Below, piece by piece: positions 45,617 to 53,763 of a stretch of 64,000 bases of DNA (the first letter of the stretch is position 1; each line of letters starts with the position of its first letter). The translations under genes were made by a program, and so were the position numbers. The notes beneath the pieces are model-generated. The model worked only from the letters and a program-made list of their open reading frames with translations, ran no database searches and was not told the origin of the DNA. This DNA is from Methanolobus chelungpuianus (GTDB taxonomy: Archaea; Halobacteriota; Methanosarcinia; Methanosarcinales; Methanosarcinaceae), in NCBI RefSeq assembly GCF_024500045.1, contig NZ_JTEO01000001.1, positions 62,001-126,000 of the forward strand. The letters are read 5' to 3'.

Positions 45617-46390
45617 CTAGTTTATTGTAACTATCATGGGTGAATTGGCTACATATACATCAATATTAGGATGATATTCCTTGCTCATATATATGGTTTT
45701 ATTACTGCTGTTTTCCCAGACTATTGACATCTTCAGGCTTTCATTCAGGTGTTTTTCCCATGCTTCGAAATAGTCGCTAGTCACGGAGATGTTCACGCGG
45801 GATATGTTCTCGTATCTTTCCACTCTTTTTGTCCCGCCATCTGCAGTTACACGAACAAGCCCGGAGCCCGATAAGGATGTGAGACCGTCAATCTTAGCCA
45901 CAGGTATTACTAAGGCATTATTCTCATAAGTGAAACGGGGCTCTGAGACCATCACTGCCCGTCCGTTGTTATATTTCGCCCACACACCGGTGTTCTCATA
46001 ACAAATGGTGGTATCCTGGAAGCTGTTCTCGACATTCTTTACTCTTGTACCTACAGCGGATATCATCTCAACACTGTTTGTCGAAGAGTTCCACACCCCT
46101 AAATCAACATTAATAAAATTATCTCCGGCTACAGATAAGGATCCTCCGTACATCTTCATCTCTATGGACTGAGATGGTGAGTTCCCCTGTACCACTTTGT
46201 TCATATTAAGGGCCAGTACCTCGAACCCCTGCCTGATGTTCTCTGTCTGTTGTGCCTTTTGAATGTTTTCAAGCATTGGTGCGCCGGTAACTACTATTAC
46301 TCCTATGGCAAGGAGCATTATGCTCAGGATGATGCTGAAATCCACCATTTCGGAAACCGCATCCTCTGACTTTGTAAATATACTTTTCAT
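45617..46390 (-). CDS. Pilin-like surface protein B, module 1
   Basis: A 257-residue protein. SEDAVSEMVDFSIILSIMLL marks the pilin-like N-terminus and helix, followed by QQTENIRQGFEVLALNMNKV, GNSPSQSIEMKMYGGSLSV, YENTGVWAKYNNGRAVMVSE and a C-terminal NVDVYVANSPM-like strand region. It is homologous to protein A without the C-terminal extension. AGGAGGAGCTTT precedes the ATG at 46390, which rules out the open frame upstream. It sits 15 bases before gene A and 16 bases after gene C. Function unknown; probably a surface filament or envelope component. Confidence 0.8.
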   Translation of the reverse strand: MKSIFTKSEDAVSEMVDFSIILSIMLLAIGVIVVTGAPMLENIQKAQQTENIRQGFEVLALNMNKVVQGNSPSQSIEMKMYGGSLSVAGDNFINVDLGVWNSSTNSVEMISAVGTRVKNVENSFQDTTICYENTGVWAKYNNGRAVMVSEPRFTYENNALVIPVAKIDGLTSLSGSGLVRVTADGGTKRVERYENISRVNISVTSDYFEAWEKHLNESLKMSIVWENSSNKTIYMSKEYHPNIDVYVANSPMIVTIN

Positions 46391-46406
46391 AAAGCTCCTC
46401 CTGTTT

Positions 46407-46898
46407 TTAGCAGATCTCCAGCATGTTTGAGGTCGTATTATAATGCAAAATGAAATCACTTGAGCCACTGTATATTTTTGTGGGCTTGATACTGACTTCT
46501 CTGGTGGTGTACGATACGCTGACCCTTGTTTCTTCCCTTTCTTCAGACTCAAATATTATCTCTTTAGGATGGTCGGAGAACTCCACTGAGTACTCCTTGT
46601 TTGCTATTGTATCCGGGAGTGTTAGCTGGTAAGCAATATTTTCCACTTTTCCCCCGGTGTTGTTGGTTAACTGGACAGCCGTATCAATATTTGATATCTG
46701 CAAAGAGATGTCGTTGCCATGGATCTCAAACTCATCGCGCATTACGGTATGTTCTGCCCTGTCCATTAGAGCGTAGAAAGAGTTAATCAAAACGATTGTG
46801 GCTATGACTGTGATCGTAAGAGTAAGTATAAATCCTACTGACAGAGATACTGCCCTGTCGTCAAGGACCAGATTTCTGCTGGCAATTCTCGGAGTCAT
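46407..46898 (-). CDS. Pilin-like surface protein C, module 1
   Basis: A 163-residue protein: LDDRAVSLSVGFILTLTITV begins a single N-terminal helix, followed by SFYALMDRAEHTVMRDEFEIHGNDI, a segment nearly identical in the module 2 copy, and a beta-rich C-terminal half. Its ATG overlaps the stop codon of gene D by four bases (ATGA), as in module 2. Resembles small haloarchaeal pilin-like families (DUF7266-like from memory). Role unknown. Confidence 0.8.
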   Translation of the reverse strand: MTPRIASRNLVLDDRAVSLSVGFILTLTITVIATIVLINSFYALMDRAEHTVMRDEFEIHGNDISLQISNIDTAVQLTNNTGGKVENIAYQLTLPDTIANKEYSVEFSDHPKEIIFESEEREETRVSVSYTTREVSIKPTKIYSGSSDFILHYNTTSNMLEIC

Positions 46899-47713
46899 AT
46901 CTGCCCCTGCGGTAATGTTATAGGTATCGTTACGTTCATTTCCAGATGGCCGTTCTTATTAAGCGACATAGTGGCATTGAGTACATGGTATCTTCTGATC
47001 TCAAAGGGCTTTCCGTTGGTCAGATTTCCTGCTAAAGAAAAAGTCCCGCCAGCCTGGCTGCCGTTTACAATCCGGATTTTGTATTGCTCCCCTGCTGTCA
47101 TGGTATCAAAATGAAAGTCCGTATTATTGGTTAGATTTATATAGCCACTACCAATAGGCACAGTACGCAATATGTTCGTGCTGTTGCTGTCTGTAACATT
47201 GGCATAGTACATGCCACTGGAATTGAATATTCTGACTGACCAGAACATGCCTGAATGGTTGAGCGCCTCCACAACAAGGCAGTTTGGCTCATTTCCGATT
47301 GTTGATGTGTTTATTTCTAGCTCAAAGACATCAGTTTTGTTAACTCTCTCGACGACAGTCCATTCAGATTTCCCGTTACTTAGGCCATTCGCTGTGAAAT
47401 ATGGCTCCTGTAATGGACCATTACTCAGCTTGAATATAAAACCTGAAGGAGCATAACTGGTTGCCATTATATTTGTATAATTTGAAATATATGAACTGTC
47501 AATTGAGCTTCCGGTATAGGCTTTTTCGTAAGCCTGAGTAGTGATTTTCATCGTATTGGCGAAATCGAATACATTAGTTTCAATATTTGCTTCTGATGCA
47601 GTATTACTTGCATAAATTATATTATTGAGCATGACTGTCAGGACAACAATCCCCATCCCTATGGCAAAACCGGCGATCAATATCATCTGTGCAGAGTTAT
47701 TCCACTTTTTCAT
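46895..47713 (-). CDS. Pilin-like surface protein D, module 1
   Basis: A 272-residue protein starting MKKWNNSAQMILIAGFAIGMGIVV: a short polar lead with A-Q at the likely processing point and one strong helix, then NNIIYASNTASEANIETN, a helical neck, and an Asn/Ser/Thr-rich beta domain with several sequons (for example NHSGMFW, NSSGMYY). GAGGAT precedes the ATG. Base composition is visibly more AT-rich than in the module 2 copy. No ligand or catalytic motif seen. Confidence 0.8.
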   Translation of the reverse strand: MKKWNNSAQMILIAGFAIGMGIVVLTVMLNNIIYASNTASEANIETNVFDFANTMKITTQAYEKAYTGSSIDSSYISNYTNIMATSYAPSGFIFKLSNGPLQEPYFTANGLSNGKSEWTVVERVNKTDVFELEINTSTIGNEPNCLVVEALNHSGMFWSVRIFNSSGMYYANVTDSNSTNILRTVPIGSGYINLTNNTDFHFDTMTAGEQYKIRIVNGSQAGGTFSLAGNLTNGKPFEIRRYHVLNATMSLNKNGHLEMNVTIPITLPQGQI

Positions 47714-47737
47714 ACAATATCCTCTAACTTTTAATGA

Positions 47738-48376
47738 TTACATACGCCACAGGGTTAGCTTTACATCTACTACATTATAGAAATCTGTACCTGTATCGGC
47801 ATCCCTAATACCTGTGTTCTGTCTGAAAGATGAAGGGTCCATATTAGGAAAATCAGTATCCGATAAGAGTATCCTTTTGGTGATTATCACGGCGTTATCC
47901 GAAGGTTCCCCGTTGTAGATATATTTCTCCCATCTATATGTGTACTTATGGGAATCCTTGAGATCCTCTCTTAGCCATGCAACTTCTACGTTATGTGCTA
48001 TTCCTTTTCCAGCTGCGACAGTTTTTAGTATTTCTGCAGTTGAACTGTTTGTAAGCACATCGCCGTTTACTGAGCTATATTCACAGGAGTCCCATGTATA
48101 ATATGCTCCATCCCAGTTCAGTATGTCTCTTTTGAGAGGCGAGTCCTGTCCGTATTCGGCATAATCCAGTGAGTTAAGCATGTCCTGACCCAGTATCTGC
48201 AACTGCGCTTCTATATGTGCATTGGCTGTAGAGGAAGTAAGTGGGGTCAGGGATGTCGCCTGGACAGTAAAAATAATCACGCCAATTATCAGTAACAATG
48301 CCATTAAGGCTTCAAGTGTGTATATCTGAGCAGAAGGGTTTGACTTAAAGGCAGCAGTAATTTTTTTTTTCAGCAT
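47738..48376 (-). CDS. Pilin-like surface protein E, module 1
   Basis: A 212-residue protein: a basic lead, then SNPSAQIYTLEALMALLLII, a class III signal-like segment with Gln after Ala and Glu at +6. The neck after the helix, VQATSLTPLTSSTANAHIEA, is identical in the module 2 copy, and LKRDILNWDGAYY is nearly so. The C-terminal half is beta-rich (YIYNGEPSDNAVIITKRI). GGTGA before the ATG at 48376 favours it over the GTG at 48385, which would overlap the end of gene F. Confidence 0.82.
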   Translation of the reverse strand: MLKKKITAAFKSNPSAQIYTLEALMALLLIIGVIIFTVQATSLTPLTSSTANAHIEAQLQILGQDMLNSLDYAEYGQDSPLKRDILNWDGAYYTWDSCEYSSVNGDVLTNSSTAEILKTVAAGKGIAHNVEVAWLREDLKDSHKYTYRWEKYIYNGEPSDNAVIITKRILLSDTDFPNMDPSSFRQNTGIRDADTGTDFYNVVDVKLTLWRM

Positions 48377-48378
48377 GT

Positions 48379-48846
48379 TCACCACACTCTTACAGATAGA
48401 ACTGCATCCGAAGTATTACCGTCACTTTCATTCCTCAGCATCACTACCCTTATTGTCTGCCCTATATTCCCGTGTGATGGCAGTGGCTTTCCTGCAGATC
48501 TGATAATTCCTGTGGTATTCTCTAGTGTGACGTTAATATCATACCTCAGGTAAGTCCCATTCATCCCCAGCAAGTCAACAGTATCCTGGTAGTTACTGTC
48601 AGCATAGTTAAAGAAATCATCAACTCTGGTGCCATTCAGGAGATTGGTTGCTCCGGGCATGCCTGCACTCATATTCTGCTCAATTATGTTTGTCGAAACC
48701 CTGTCGGCTATCAATGTGACCTCATCTGAGTTTGACTGGAATGGGGTAAACAACCCGGATGTATAATTGAATACAAAGATAATACTGATCAGGAATATTG
48801 CAATCCCTATAAGATAATCTATGTGCATCTGACCTTTATTATCCAT
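48379..48846 (-). CDS. Pilin-like surface protein F, module 1 (first gene)
   Basis: A 155-residue protein with the clearest prepilin-type start: MDNKG followed by QMHIDYLIGIAIFLISII, i.e. KG/Q with an acidic residue at +5, matching archaeal class III signal peptides. After the helix comes SGLFTPFQSNSDEVTLIADR, almost unchanged in the module 2 copy, then a small beta domain ending VLSVRVW. First gene of module 1; GGAG and a TATA-like box precede it. Resembles haloarchaeal DUF7287-type proteins from memory. Confidence 0.82.
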   Translation of the reverse strand: MDNKGQMHIDYLIGIAIFLISIIFVFNYTSGLFTPFQSNSDEVTLIADRVSTNIIEQNMSAGMPGATNLLNGTRVDDFFNYADSNYQDTVDLLGMNGTYLRYDINVTLENTTGIIRSAGKPLPSHGNIGQTIRVVMLRNESDGNTSDAVLSVRVW

Positions 48847-48872
48847 GATACTCCATATAAATATTCAATTTA

Positions 48873-48884
48873 TTATATAAAAAG
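48873..48884 (-). promoter_or_regulatory. TATA-like box of module 1
   Basis: TTTTTATATAAT on the minus strand, centred about 31 bases before the ATG of gene F. The 75-base gap between modules 2 and 1 is very AT-rich. Transcription would begin only a few bases before the ATG. Confidence 0.45.
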
Positions 48885-48921
48885 CTACTTGCTAAACCTT
48901 AAGGGATGATTTTAACGTTAT

Positions 48922-50367
48922 TCAACTGAGAGTAACCTCAAGATCGTTCCTGCTCACATGCAGGTAAGTGATACTTCCCGGCATCCCGTCATACAATAGC
49001 GTGAGTGTTGATTCTGAATAATCTACGGGATCAGAGCTTCCCGGGGATTGAATGTTGAATATGACCGAACCGTCCATGGTGAGGAGCTTCATGTAATGCT
49101 GGGATACGGTATTCAGCGACTGGGTTTTATTTATATTGTCTTTTGTAATAACCAGATCCGGCCATGAAAAATCCCCGTTTCTTGAAATATATGCCATATT
49201 AATGGAAGAACTCAAAAGATCTACCGTCGCTGACTGATCCGCCTGTGTGCCGCTTATCGGGAAATAATCTGCACTGGTGGCTCCTTGCCAAGTTTCAGTT
49301 GTACTGCTGATGGCAGTATCCTTATATGCAATTTCAAGATTTAAGCGGGAGTTGCCGCTTTTCTGCACATAGTATGTAAGGGTCTTCGAACCGGATGTGG
49401 CAGTTATCTGATAATTGTTAGGATTCAATCCCTGACTTGATTTTGCTTCGAGGTTGAACTTGAAATCCCACATTGGTGCAGGGTTTGTGTCATTGAGGGT
49501 ACCAATCTTAAACGTCTGCTTAAGCTGGTCCTTTCCCATTTCAGGCAGCACTTCCAGTTCCACGATGGCAGTCTGGTTTGCATCATCGGTTGTTGCACTG
49601 GCATAGGTGAGGGAATTGGCGTAATCGGCCCAGGCAGTGTAGAATTCGCTCTTTATGTAGATGAGTACTTTATCCGAGCTGAGTGGGTTCACTTTCTTTG
49701 TACTGCTGGGGTCCGGATAGAGGACAGTAGGCATGTTGTTGGAATTCACGGTCACTGCAACATCGGTCCTTCCGCTGAAAACTTCGTTTCCTTTTATTTT
49801 CATTATCGGCAGGGTCAGGGTCTCTCCGTTATAGTGGAATTCGGGTGGAGATATCATAACTGCTTTTCCTGTAGGGTATTTTGACCAGACACCGCCCCCT
49901 TCATAACCGATGATGCGGTCTCCCTGCGTATAGGTAATGCTTCCCATTGGTGACTCGAACACAGTCATGTTTGGCTGACTTTCGTAAGGCTCCCAACTGT
50001 TCCAGTTGAATCTGTTGTTCATAAAACTAGTGTACCATGATCCCTCGCTGAGCTGGGCACATACCACTACGATCTGGCTGTTCTGATAGGCATTTGCATC
50101 TCCCTTGACACTGACACTTCCGTCCATTATGGAGAAGGATGTTGTCTGGCTTGGTGATTCTCCCAGTGCCACCTTGCTTGTCCTGGAGTCGAATACGGTA
50201 AATGCCTGCTCAGCCCTCTGAGCTGTGGCCATTTCCTGCATGTTTTTCATTGAAGGAGCTGAATACAGGAGGATGACGCTTGTAGATGTAATCGTCAGTG
50301 CAAGGATTATCATGACTCCTACTACTGCAGACACAGCTTTTTCAGACCGGAGCAAATTTTGAACCAC
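48922..50367 (-). CDS. Pilin-like surface protein A', module 2
   Basis: A 481-residue counterpart of the module 1 A protein. RSEKAVSAVVGVMIILALTI begins the helix; EQAFTVFDSRTSK, GESPSQTTS, RIIGYEGGGVWSKYPTGKAV, EFHYNGETLTLPIMKI and the ending YLHVSRNDLEVTLS align throughout. It is beta-rich with many Asn/Ser/Thr. GAGGT eight bases before the GTG at 50367 sets the start; an in-frame TTG at 50385 would overlap gene B'. Last gene of module 2, 75 bases before module 1. Confidence 0.8.
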   Translation of the reverse strand: MVQNLLRSEKAVSAVVGVMIILALTITSTSVILLYSAPSMKNMQEMATAQRAEQAFTVFDSRTSKVALGESPSQTTSFSIMDGSVSVKGDANAYQNSQIVVVCAQLSEGSWYTSFMNNRFNWNSWEPYESQPNMTVFESPMGSITYTQGDRIIGYEGGGVWSKYPTGKAVMISPPEFHYNGETLTLPIMKIKGNEVFSGRTDVAVTVNSNNMPTVLYPDPSSTKKVNPLSSDKVLIYIKSEFYTAWADYANSLTYASATTDDANQTAIVELEVLPEMGKDQLKQTFKIGTLNDTNPAPMWDFKFNLEAKSSQGLNPNNYQITATSGSKTLTYYVQKSGNSRLNLEIAYKDTAISSTTETWQGATSADYFPISGTQADQSATVDLLSSSINMAYISRNGDFSWPDLVITKDNINKTQSLNTVSQHYMKLLTMDGSVIFNIQSPGSSDPVDYSESTLTLLYDGMPGSITYLHVSRNDLEVTLS

Positions 50368-50377
50368 TATAAAACCT

Positions 50378-51166
50378 CTACTCAATAGTTACACTCATCG
50401 GGGATAATGTTATAAGCACATCTATTCCGGGGTTATAACTCCGGCTGACGGATACTGTCTTATTCTGGTGATCCACACTATCGACACCCATTTCCAAAGT
50501 CTCATTAAGGTACTTTCCCCAGCCTTCATAATAGTCGCTGGTGATTGTCAGGCTAACCATGGATACGTTCTCGTACATTGATACTGATATCTGCCCTCCC
50601 TGCGAGACCACCCGGGTCAGGCCTGAGCCAGATATGCTCCTGGATCCTGAAATAGTTACCATGGGGATAAGCAAGGTATTATCGTAGTATGCAAAATCCG
50701 GTTTGGAGATAGCCACCGACATTCCCTGCGGATATCTGGCCCATGTGCCTGTGTTCTCATAGGCTACATTATTCTCTCCATACTGATTCTCGATCGTCCT
50801 CATCTGCCTTTCAATGGAACGGGTATTATACGCTGAACTGCTGCTGTTCCATACCCGCATGCTCACATTCATGCGACTGGTCCCTGCGACAGATACCTGG
50901 CTCCCGTACATTTTAAGTTCCACTGATTGTGACGGTGCTTTCCCGTATGCCACTTTGTTGATATTGGGCTGCAGCACAGAGAAGCTCTGCTCAATGTTGA
51001 GGAGATGCCCTCTCTCCTGCATGTGTTCAAGCATGGGATATCCTGCAACACCAATCACGCCAAGCGCCAGGACCATGATCCCAAGGGTCAGGCTGAACCC
51101 AAGCACTTCCGAGAGAGCATCTTCGGATGCAACAATGTTTTTTCCCGTCCTTCTTCTGCTGTCCAT
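50378..51166 (-). CDS. Pilin-like surface protein B', module 2
   Basis: A 262-residue counterpart of B: ASEDALSEVLGFSLTLGIMV at the helix, then NIEQSFSVLQPNINKVAYG, APSQSVELKMYGSQVSV, NVAYENTGTWARYPQGM and SDYYEGWGKYLNETLEMG. It matches the first two thirds of A', showing that A and B are themselves ancient duplicates. GAGGATG precedes the ATG at 51166, which is ten bases after the stop of C'. Confidence 0.8.
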   Translation of the reverse strand: MDSRRRTGKNIVASEDALSEVLGFSLTLGIMVLALGVIGVAGYPMLEHMQERGHLLNIEQSFSVLQPNINKVAYGKAPSQSVELKMYGSQVSVAGTSRMNVSMRVWNSSSSAYNTRSIERQMRTIENQYGENNVAYENTGTWARYPQGMSVAISKPDFAYYDNTLLIPMVTISGSRSISGSGLTRVVSQGGQISVSMYENVSMVSLTITSDYYEGWGKYLNETLEMGVDSVDHQNKTVSVSRSYNPGIDVLITLSPMSVTIE

Positions 51167-51176
51167 GCACTCATCC

Positions 51177-51650
51177 TCAGGATATCTCAATAGTGTTGTT
51201 TATGGGGTTGTAAACCATCAGGAACTCGCCTTTCGAACTGTACAGTATGGTGGGAGTAACAGTGGTGTCCCGGGTGGAATAAGGTACCTTGACCCTTGTC
51301 TCGATCCTGTCCCCAGACATGATGGTAATGTCATTTGTAGCGTTTGAGAATTCAATTGAGTACTCTTCCCCGGCGATCCTGTCCGGAAGGGATAGCCTGT
51401 AACTGATCTTTCCGATAGTGGCTCCTGCATCCTTTGCAATGCCCACTGTTGTGTCTATGGATGCTATACGGGCTGCTATGTCGCTTCCATGGATTTCGAA
51501 CTCATCCCGCATGACCGTTTGCTCTGCCTGTCCCATCATTGAATAGAAGGACGAAAGAGCGATAACAAGCACAAGAACCGTTATGGAGAATGTGAGTATG
51601 AAGCCCAGTGGGACCGATACTGCATTCTCGTCTCCTGTCAGTCCTCTCAT
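51177..51650 (-). CDS. Pilin-like surface protein C', module 2
   Basis: A 157-residue counterpart of C: GDENAVSVPLGFILTFSITV at the helix, SFYSMMGQAEQTVMRDEFEI after it, and a beta-rich half with TPTILYSSKGEFLMVYNP. The ATG overlaps the stop of D' by four bases, exactly as between C and D of module 1. No cysteine and no catalytic motif. Confidence 0.8.
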   Translation of the reverse strand: MRGLTGDENAVSVPLGFILTFSITVLVLVIALSSFYSMMGQAEQTVMRDEFEIHGSDIAARIASIDTTVGIAKDAGATIGKISYRLSLPDRIAGEEYSIEFSNATNDITIMSGDRIETRVKVPYSTRDTTVTPTILYSSKGEFLMVYNPINNTIEIS

Positions 51651-52516
51651 GATATCCCTCCCGGCAGGATTATGGGTACTGTCCTGTTAATGCTCATCTG
51701 GCCGGAGCTCATCCTCAGTGTGGGATTCGCTACTTGGTGCCTCATAATTGTGAATGGATGGCCGGACGTAAGGTTCCCGGATATAGTGCACATGCCACCT
51801 GTGCTGTTTCCATTATAGATGTTTATCGAATAGTCCTGGCCTGCAGATGTCGGATAGTTGAACGAAGGAACCCCTGCCCCATTGATCTGGTTGCCTGTTA
51901 TGTTTATTTCCAGCGGTGTTACTGCTGTTACATTACGGTAACTGGGTATTGATGAGCTGACTATGACAGTTATATTTATAGTTCCGCTTGTATTGTACAT
52001 CCTCATTAGCCACAGGCTACTCCCGCTATGATTGACTGCTTCAATAACAAGAGGATTGGATTCATTCCCCATACTCGAGGTATTTGGTGTAAGATAGAAT
52101 ACTTCAGCAGTATCTACATTGCTCACAAGGGTCCAGTTACTTTTCCCTTCTGCAAGCCCGTTGTGGGTGAAATAGGGTTCTGAATAATCATGGTCCTGCA
52201 GGTGGAATGTGAAACCTGCTATCGCATAGTTCTGTGAGGCTTTCCTGGAATAGGATTCAATATACTTCCTATACTGAGTGTCATCAGTAGTATTATTACT
52301 GCCGTCCAGGGCGTATCTGTAGGCATCCTGATATGCTTCAGTAGTTGTCTGGATGGCATTGGCAATATCATAACGTGAGGTATCGATACTTGATTCCGAG
52401 GCCATGTTGCTGGCGTATATCACATTGTTCAGCATAACCGTTATCACAACTATGCCTACTCCGATGGCGAATCCTGCTATGAGCAGCAACTGTGCGGAAT
52501 CATTGAAACTTTTCAT
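51647..52516 (-). CDS. Pilin-like surface protein D', module 2
   Basis: A 289-residue counterpart of D: MKSFNDSAQLLLIAGFAIGV, VIYASNMASESSIDTS, then a domain with an insertion around the YRYALDGSNNTTDDTQYRKY stretch absent from D. The C-terminal region GGMCTISGNLTSGHPFTIMR matches D's GGTFSLAGNLTNGKPFEIRR, and both end in an IxLPxG motif. GGAGGATG lies upstream of the ATG. Confidence 0.8.
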   Translation of the reverse strand: MKSFNDSAQLLLIAGFAIGVGIVVITVMLNNVIYASNMASESSIDTSRYDIANAIQTTTEAYQDAYRYALDGSNNTTDDTQYRKYIESYSRKASQNYAIAGFTFHLQDHDYSEPYFTHNGLAEGKSNWTLVSNVDTAEVFYLTPNTSSMGNESNPLVIEAVNHSGSSLWLMRMYNTSGTINITVIVSSSIPSYRNVTAVTPLEINITGNQINGAGVPSFNYPTSAGQDYSINIYNGNSTGGMCTISGNLTSGHPFTIMRHQVANPTLRMSSGQMSINRTVPIILPGGIS

Positions 52517-52523
52517 GCGATCA

Positions 52524-53141
52524 CTACATCCTCCAGAGCATCATCTTTACATTGACGACGTTGTAGAACTCTGTGCTATTATCTGCATCAGGAATGCCCG
52601 TACTTTTCATGAATTCGGTTGCGTTGCCGACATCCGCATTGGACAATTGTACTCTTTTTGATATCACCACGGCGTTATTGGAAGGGTCCCCGTTGTATAT
52701 GTATCTCCTCGATACGGAGACGCCTTCTTCGTTGACCCAGCCGAAGTATACATTATGGGCTATTCCTCTCTTGACCGCAACGGCTTCCAGTGTCCTTGCA
52801 AGTGAGCTTTGCTGAAGCTCATGGGTTGGTGTTCTTACGGTCTTGTAAATAGTGCCGTTCCAGACATACTGCTCACCGTCCCAGTTCAGGATATCAGTCT
52901 TCAGTGCCGAATCCCTCCCATAAGGCGAGTATGAGAGTGCATTGAGCATGTCCTGACCCATTGTCTGTAGCTGGGCCTCTATGTGGGCATTGGCAGTGGA
53001 AGATGTAAGGGGGGTAAGTGAAGTTGCCTGCACGGTGTACACTATAATGGCGACCATAATGAGCGAGGCCATGATAGCTTCGAGTGTGTGCATCTGGGCA
53101 CGTTCCTCTTTCCCCGGCCTGAACAGCAGATCTTTCTTCAA
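52524..53141 (-). CDS. Pilin-like surface protein E', module 2
   Basis: A 205-residue counterpart of E with TTG start one base after the F' stop. A basic lead (KKDLLFRPGKEER) precedes AQMHTLEAIMASLIMVAIIV; the neck VQATSLTPLTSSTANAHIEA is unchanged between copies, followed by GQDMLNALSYSPYGRDSALK and DILNWDGEQYVW. The end NVVNVKMMLWRM corresponds to NVVDVKLTLWRM in E. Confidence 0.82.
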   Translation of the reverse strand: MKKDLLFRPGKEERAQMHTLEAIMASLIMVAIIVYTVQATSLTPLTSSTANAHIEAQLQTMGQDMLNALSYSPYGRDSALKTDILNWDGEQYVWNGTIYKTVRTPTHELQQSSLARTLEAVAVKRGIAHNVYFGWVNEEGVSVSRRYIYNGDPSNNAVVISKRVQLSNADVGNATEFMKSTGIPDADNSTEFYNVVNVKMMLWRM

Positions 53142-53142
53142 T

Positions 53143-53619
53143 TTACCACACCCTGAACGAGAGGATCAGCATTTCCGTATTGCCTGTGGCTTCATCCCTG
53201 GAGAGTATGATCCGTCTTGTCTGTCCGATGTTCACCTGAGGGGGTATCTCCTTTCCTGCACTGTAGACAATGTTGCCACTGCTGATATTCTCAGCCGTGA
53301 CGTTCAGTTCATAGCGCAGGTAGCTGCCGTTCATACCAAGGGAATTTATGGTGGACTGATAATTGGCATTATTGAGTTCACTGAAGAATTCATTCATCTT
53401 TGTAGCGTTCACAAGGTTGGGAAGGCCTTCATCTCCGGCACTGATCCTCTTTTCCACAACGTTCGTAGAGACCCTGTCCGCTATCAGCGTCACTTCATCC
53501 GAGTTGGACTGGAACGGCGTGAAAATGCCGGAGGTATAACTGAACACGAAGACAATTGCAAGCAAGAAGATCGTGATGCTTATCAGATAGTCTATGGTTA
53601 TCTGGCCTTTATCGTCCAT
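53143..53619 (-). CDS. Pilin-like surface protein F', module 2 (first gene of the cluster)
   Basis: A 158-residue counterpart of F: MDDKG then QITIDYLISITIFLLAIV, a KG/Q prepilin-like junction with Asp at +5, SGIFTPFQSNSDEVTLIADR and a beta-rich end LILSFRVW. It opens the whole twelve-gene cluster, 144 bases from the divergent mre11 start. GAGGT lies five bases before the ATG and an AT palindromic TATA-like stretch about 33 bases before. Confidence 0.83.
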   Translation of the reverse strand: MDDKGQITIDYLISITIFLLAIVFVFSYTSGIFTPFQSNSDEVTLIADRVSTNVVEKRISAGDEGLPNLVNATKMNEFFSELNNANYQSTINSLGMNGSYLRYELNVTAENISSGNIVYSAGKEIPPQVNIGQTRRIILSRDEATGNTEMLILSFRVW

Positions 53620-53644
53620 AAATACCTCAGTTACTATAATGGAG

Positions 53645-53658
53645 AATATTATAATATT
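53645..53658 (-). promoter_or_regulatory. TATA-like box of module 2
   Basis: AATATTATAATATT, almost a perfect palindrome, centred about 33 bases before the F' start, the same arrangement as in front of module 1. It may also serve the divergent mre11 gene. Confidence 0.45.
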
Positions 53659-53763
53659 CCTGTTATTTGTATGTTCTCCTTGAGCCCGATATCCTCTTCC
53701 GAAGGCAGGACGATGCTTTTAACAGGCAATCTTAAAAACGGGGAGTGCATATCATATGCCACG

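Noticed and set aside
44084-53619. The duplicated region as an assembly artefact
   Set aside because: The two modules differ clearly in protein sequence, length and base composition, so they are not repeated reads of one locus.
44084-53619. The cluster as an archaellum operon
   Set aside because: No archaellin with the usual N-terminus, and no FlaI, FlaJ, FlaH or accessory genes are present; lengths up to 505 residues and six distinct families do not fit.
52981-53763. N-terminal extension of Mre11 by 261 codons
   Set aside because: The extension is antisense to genes E' and F', has no family similarity, and the Mre11 fold begins at the ATG at 53764.
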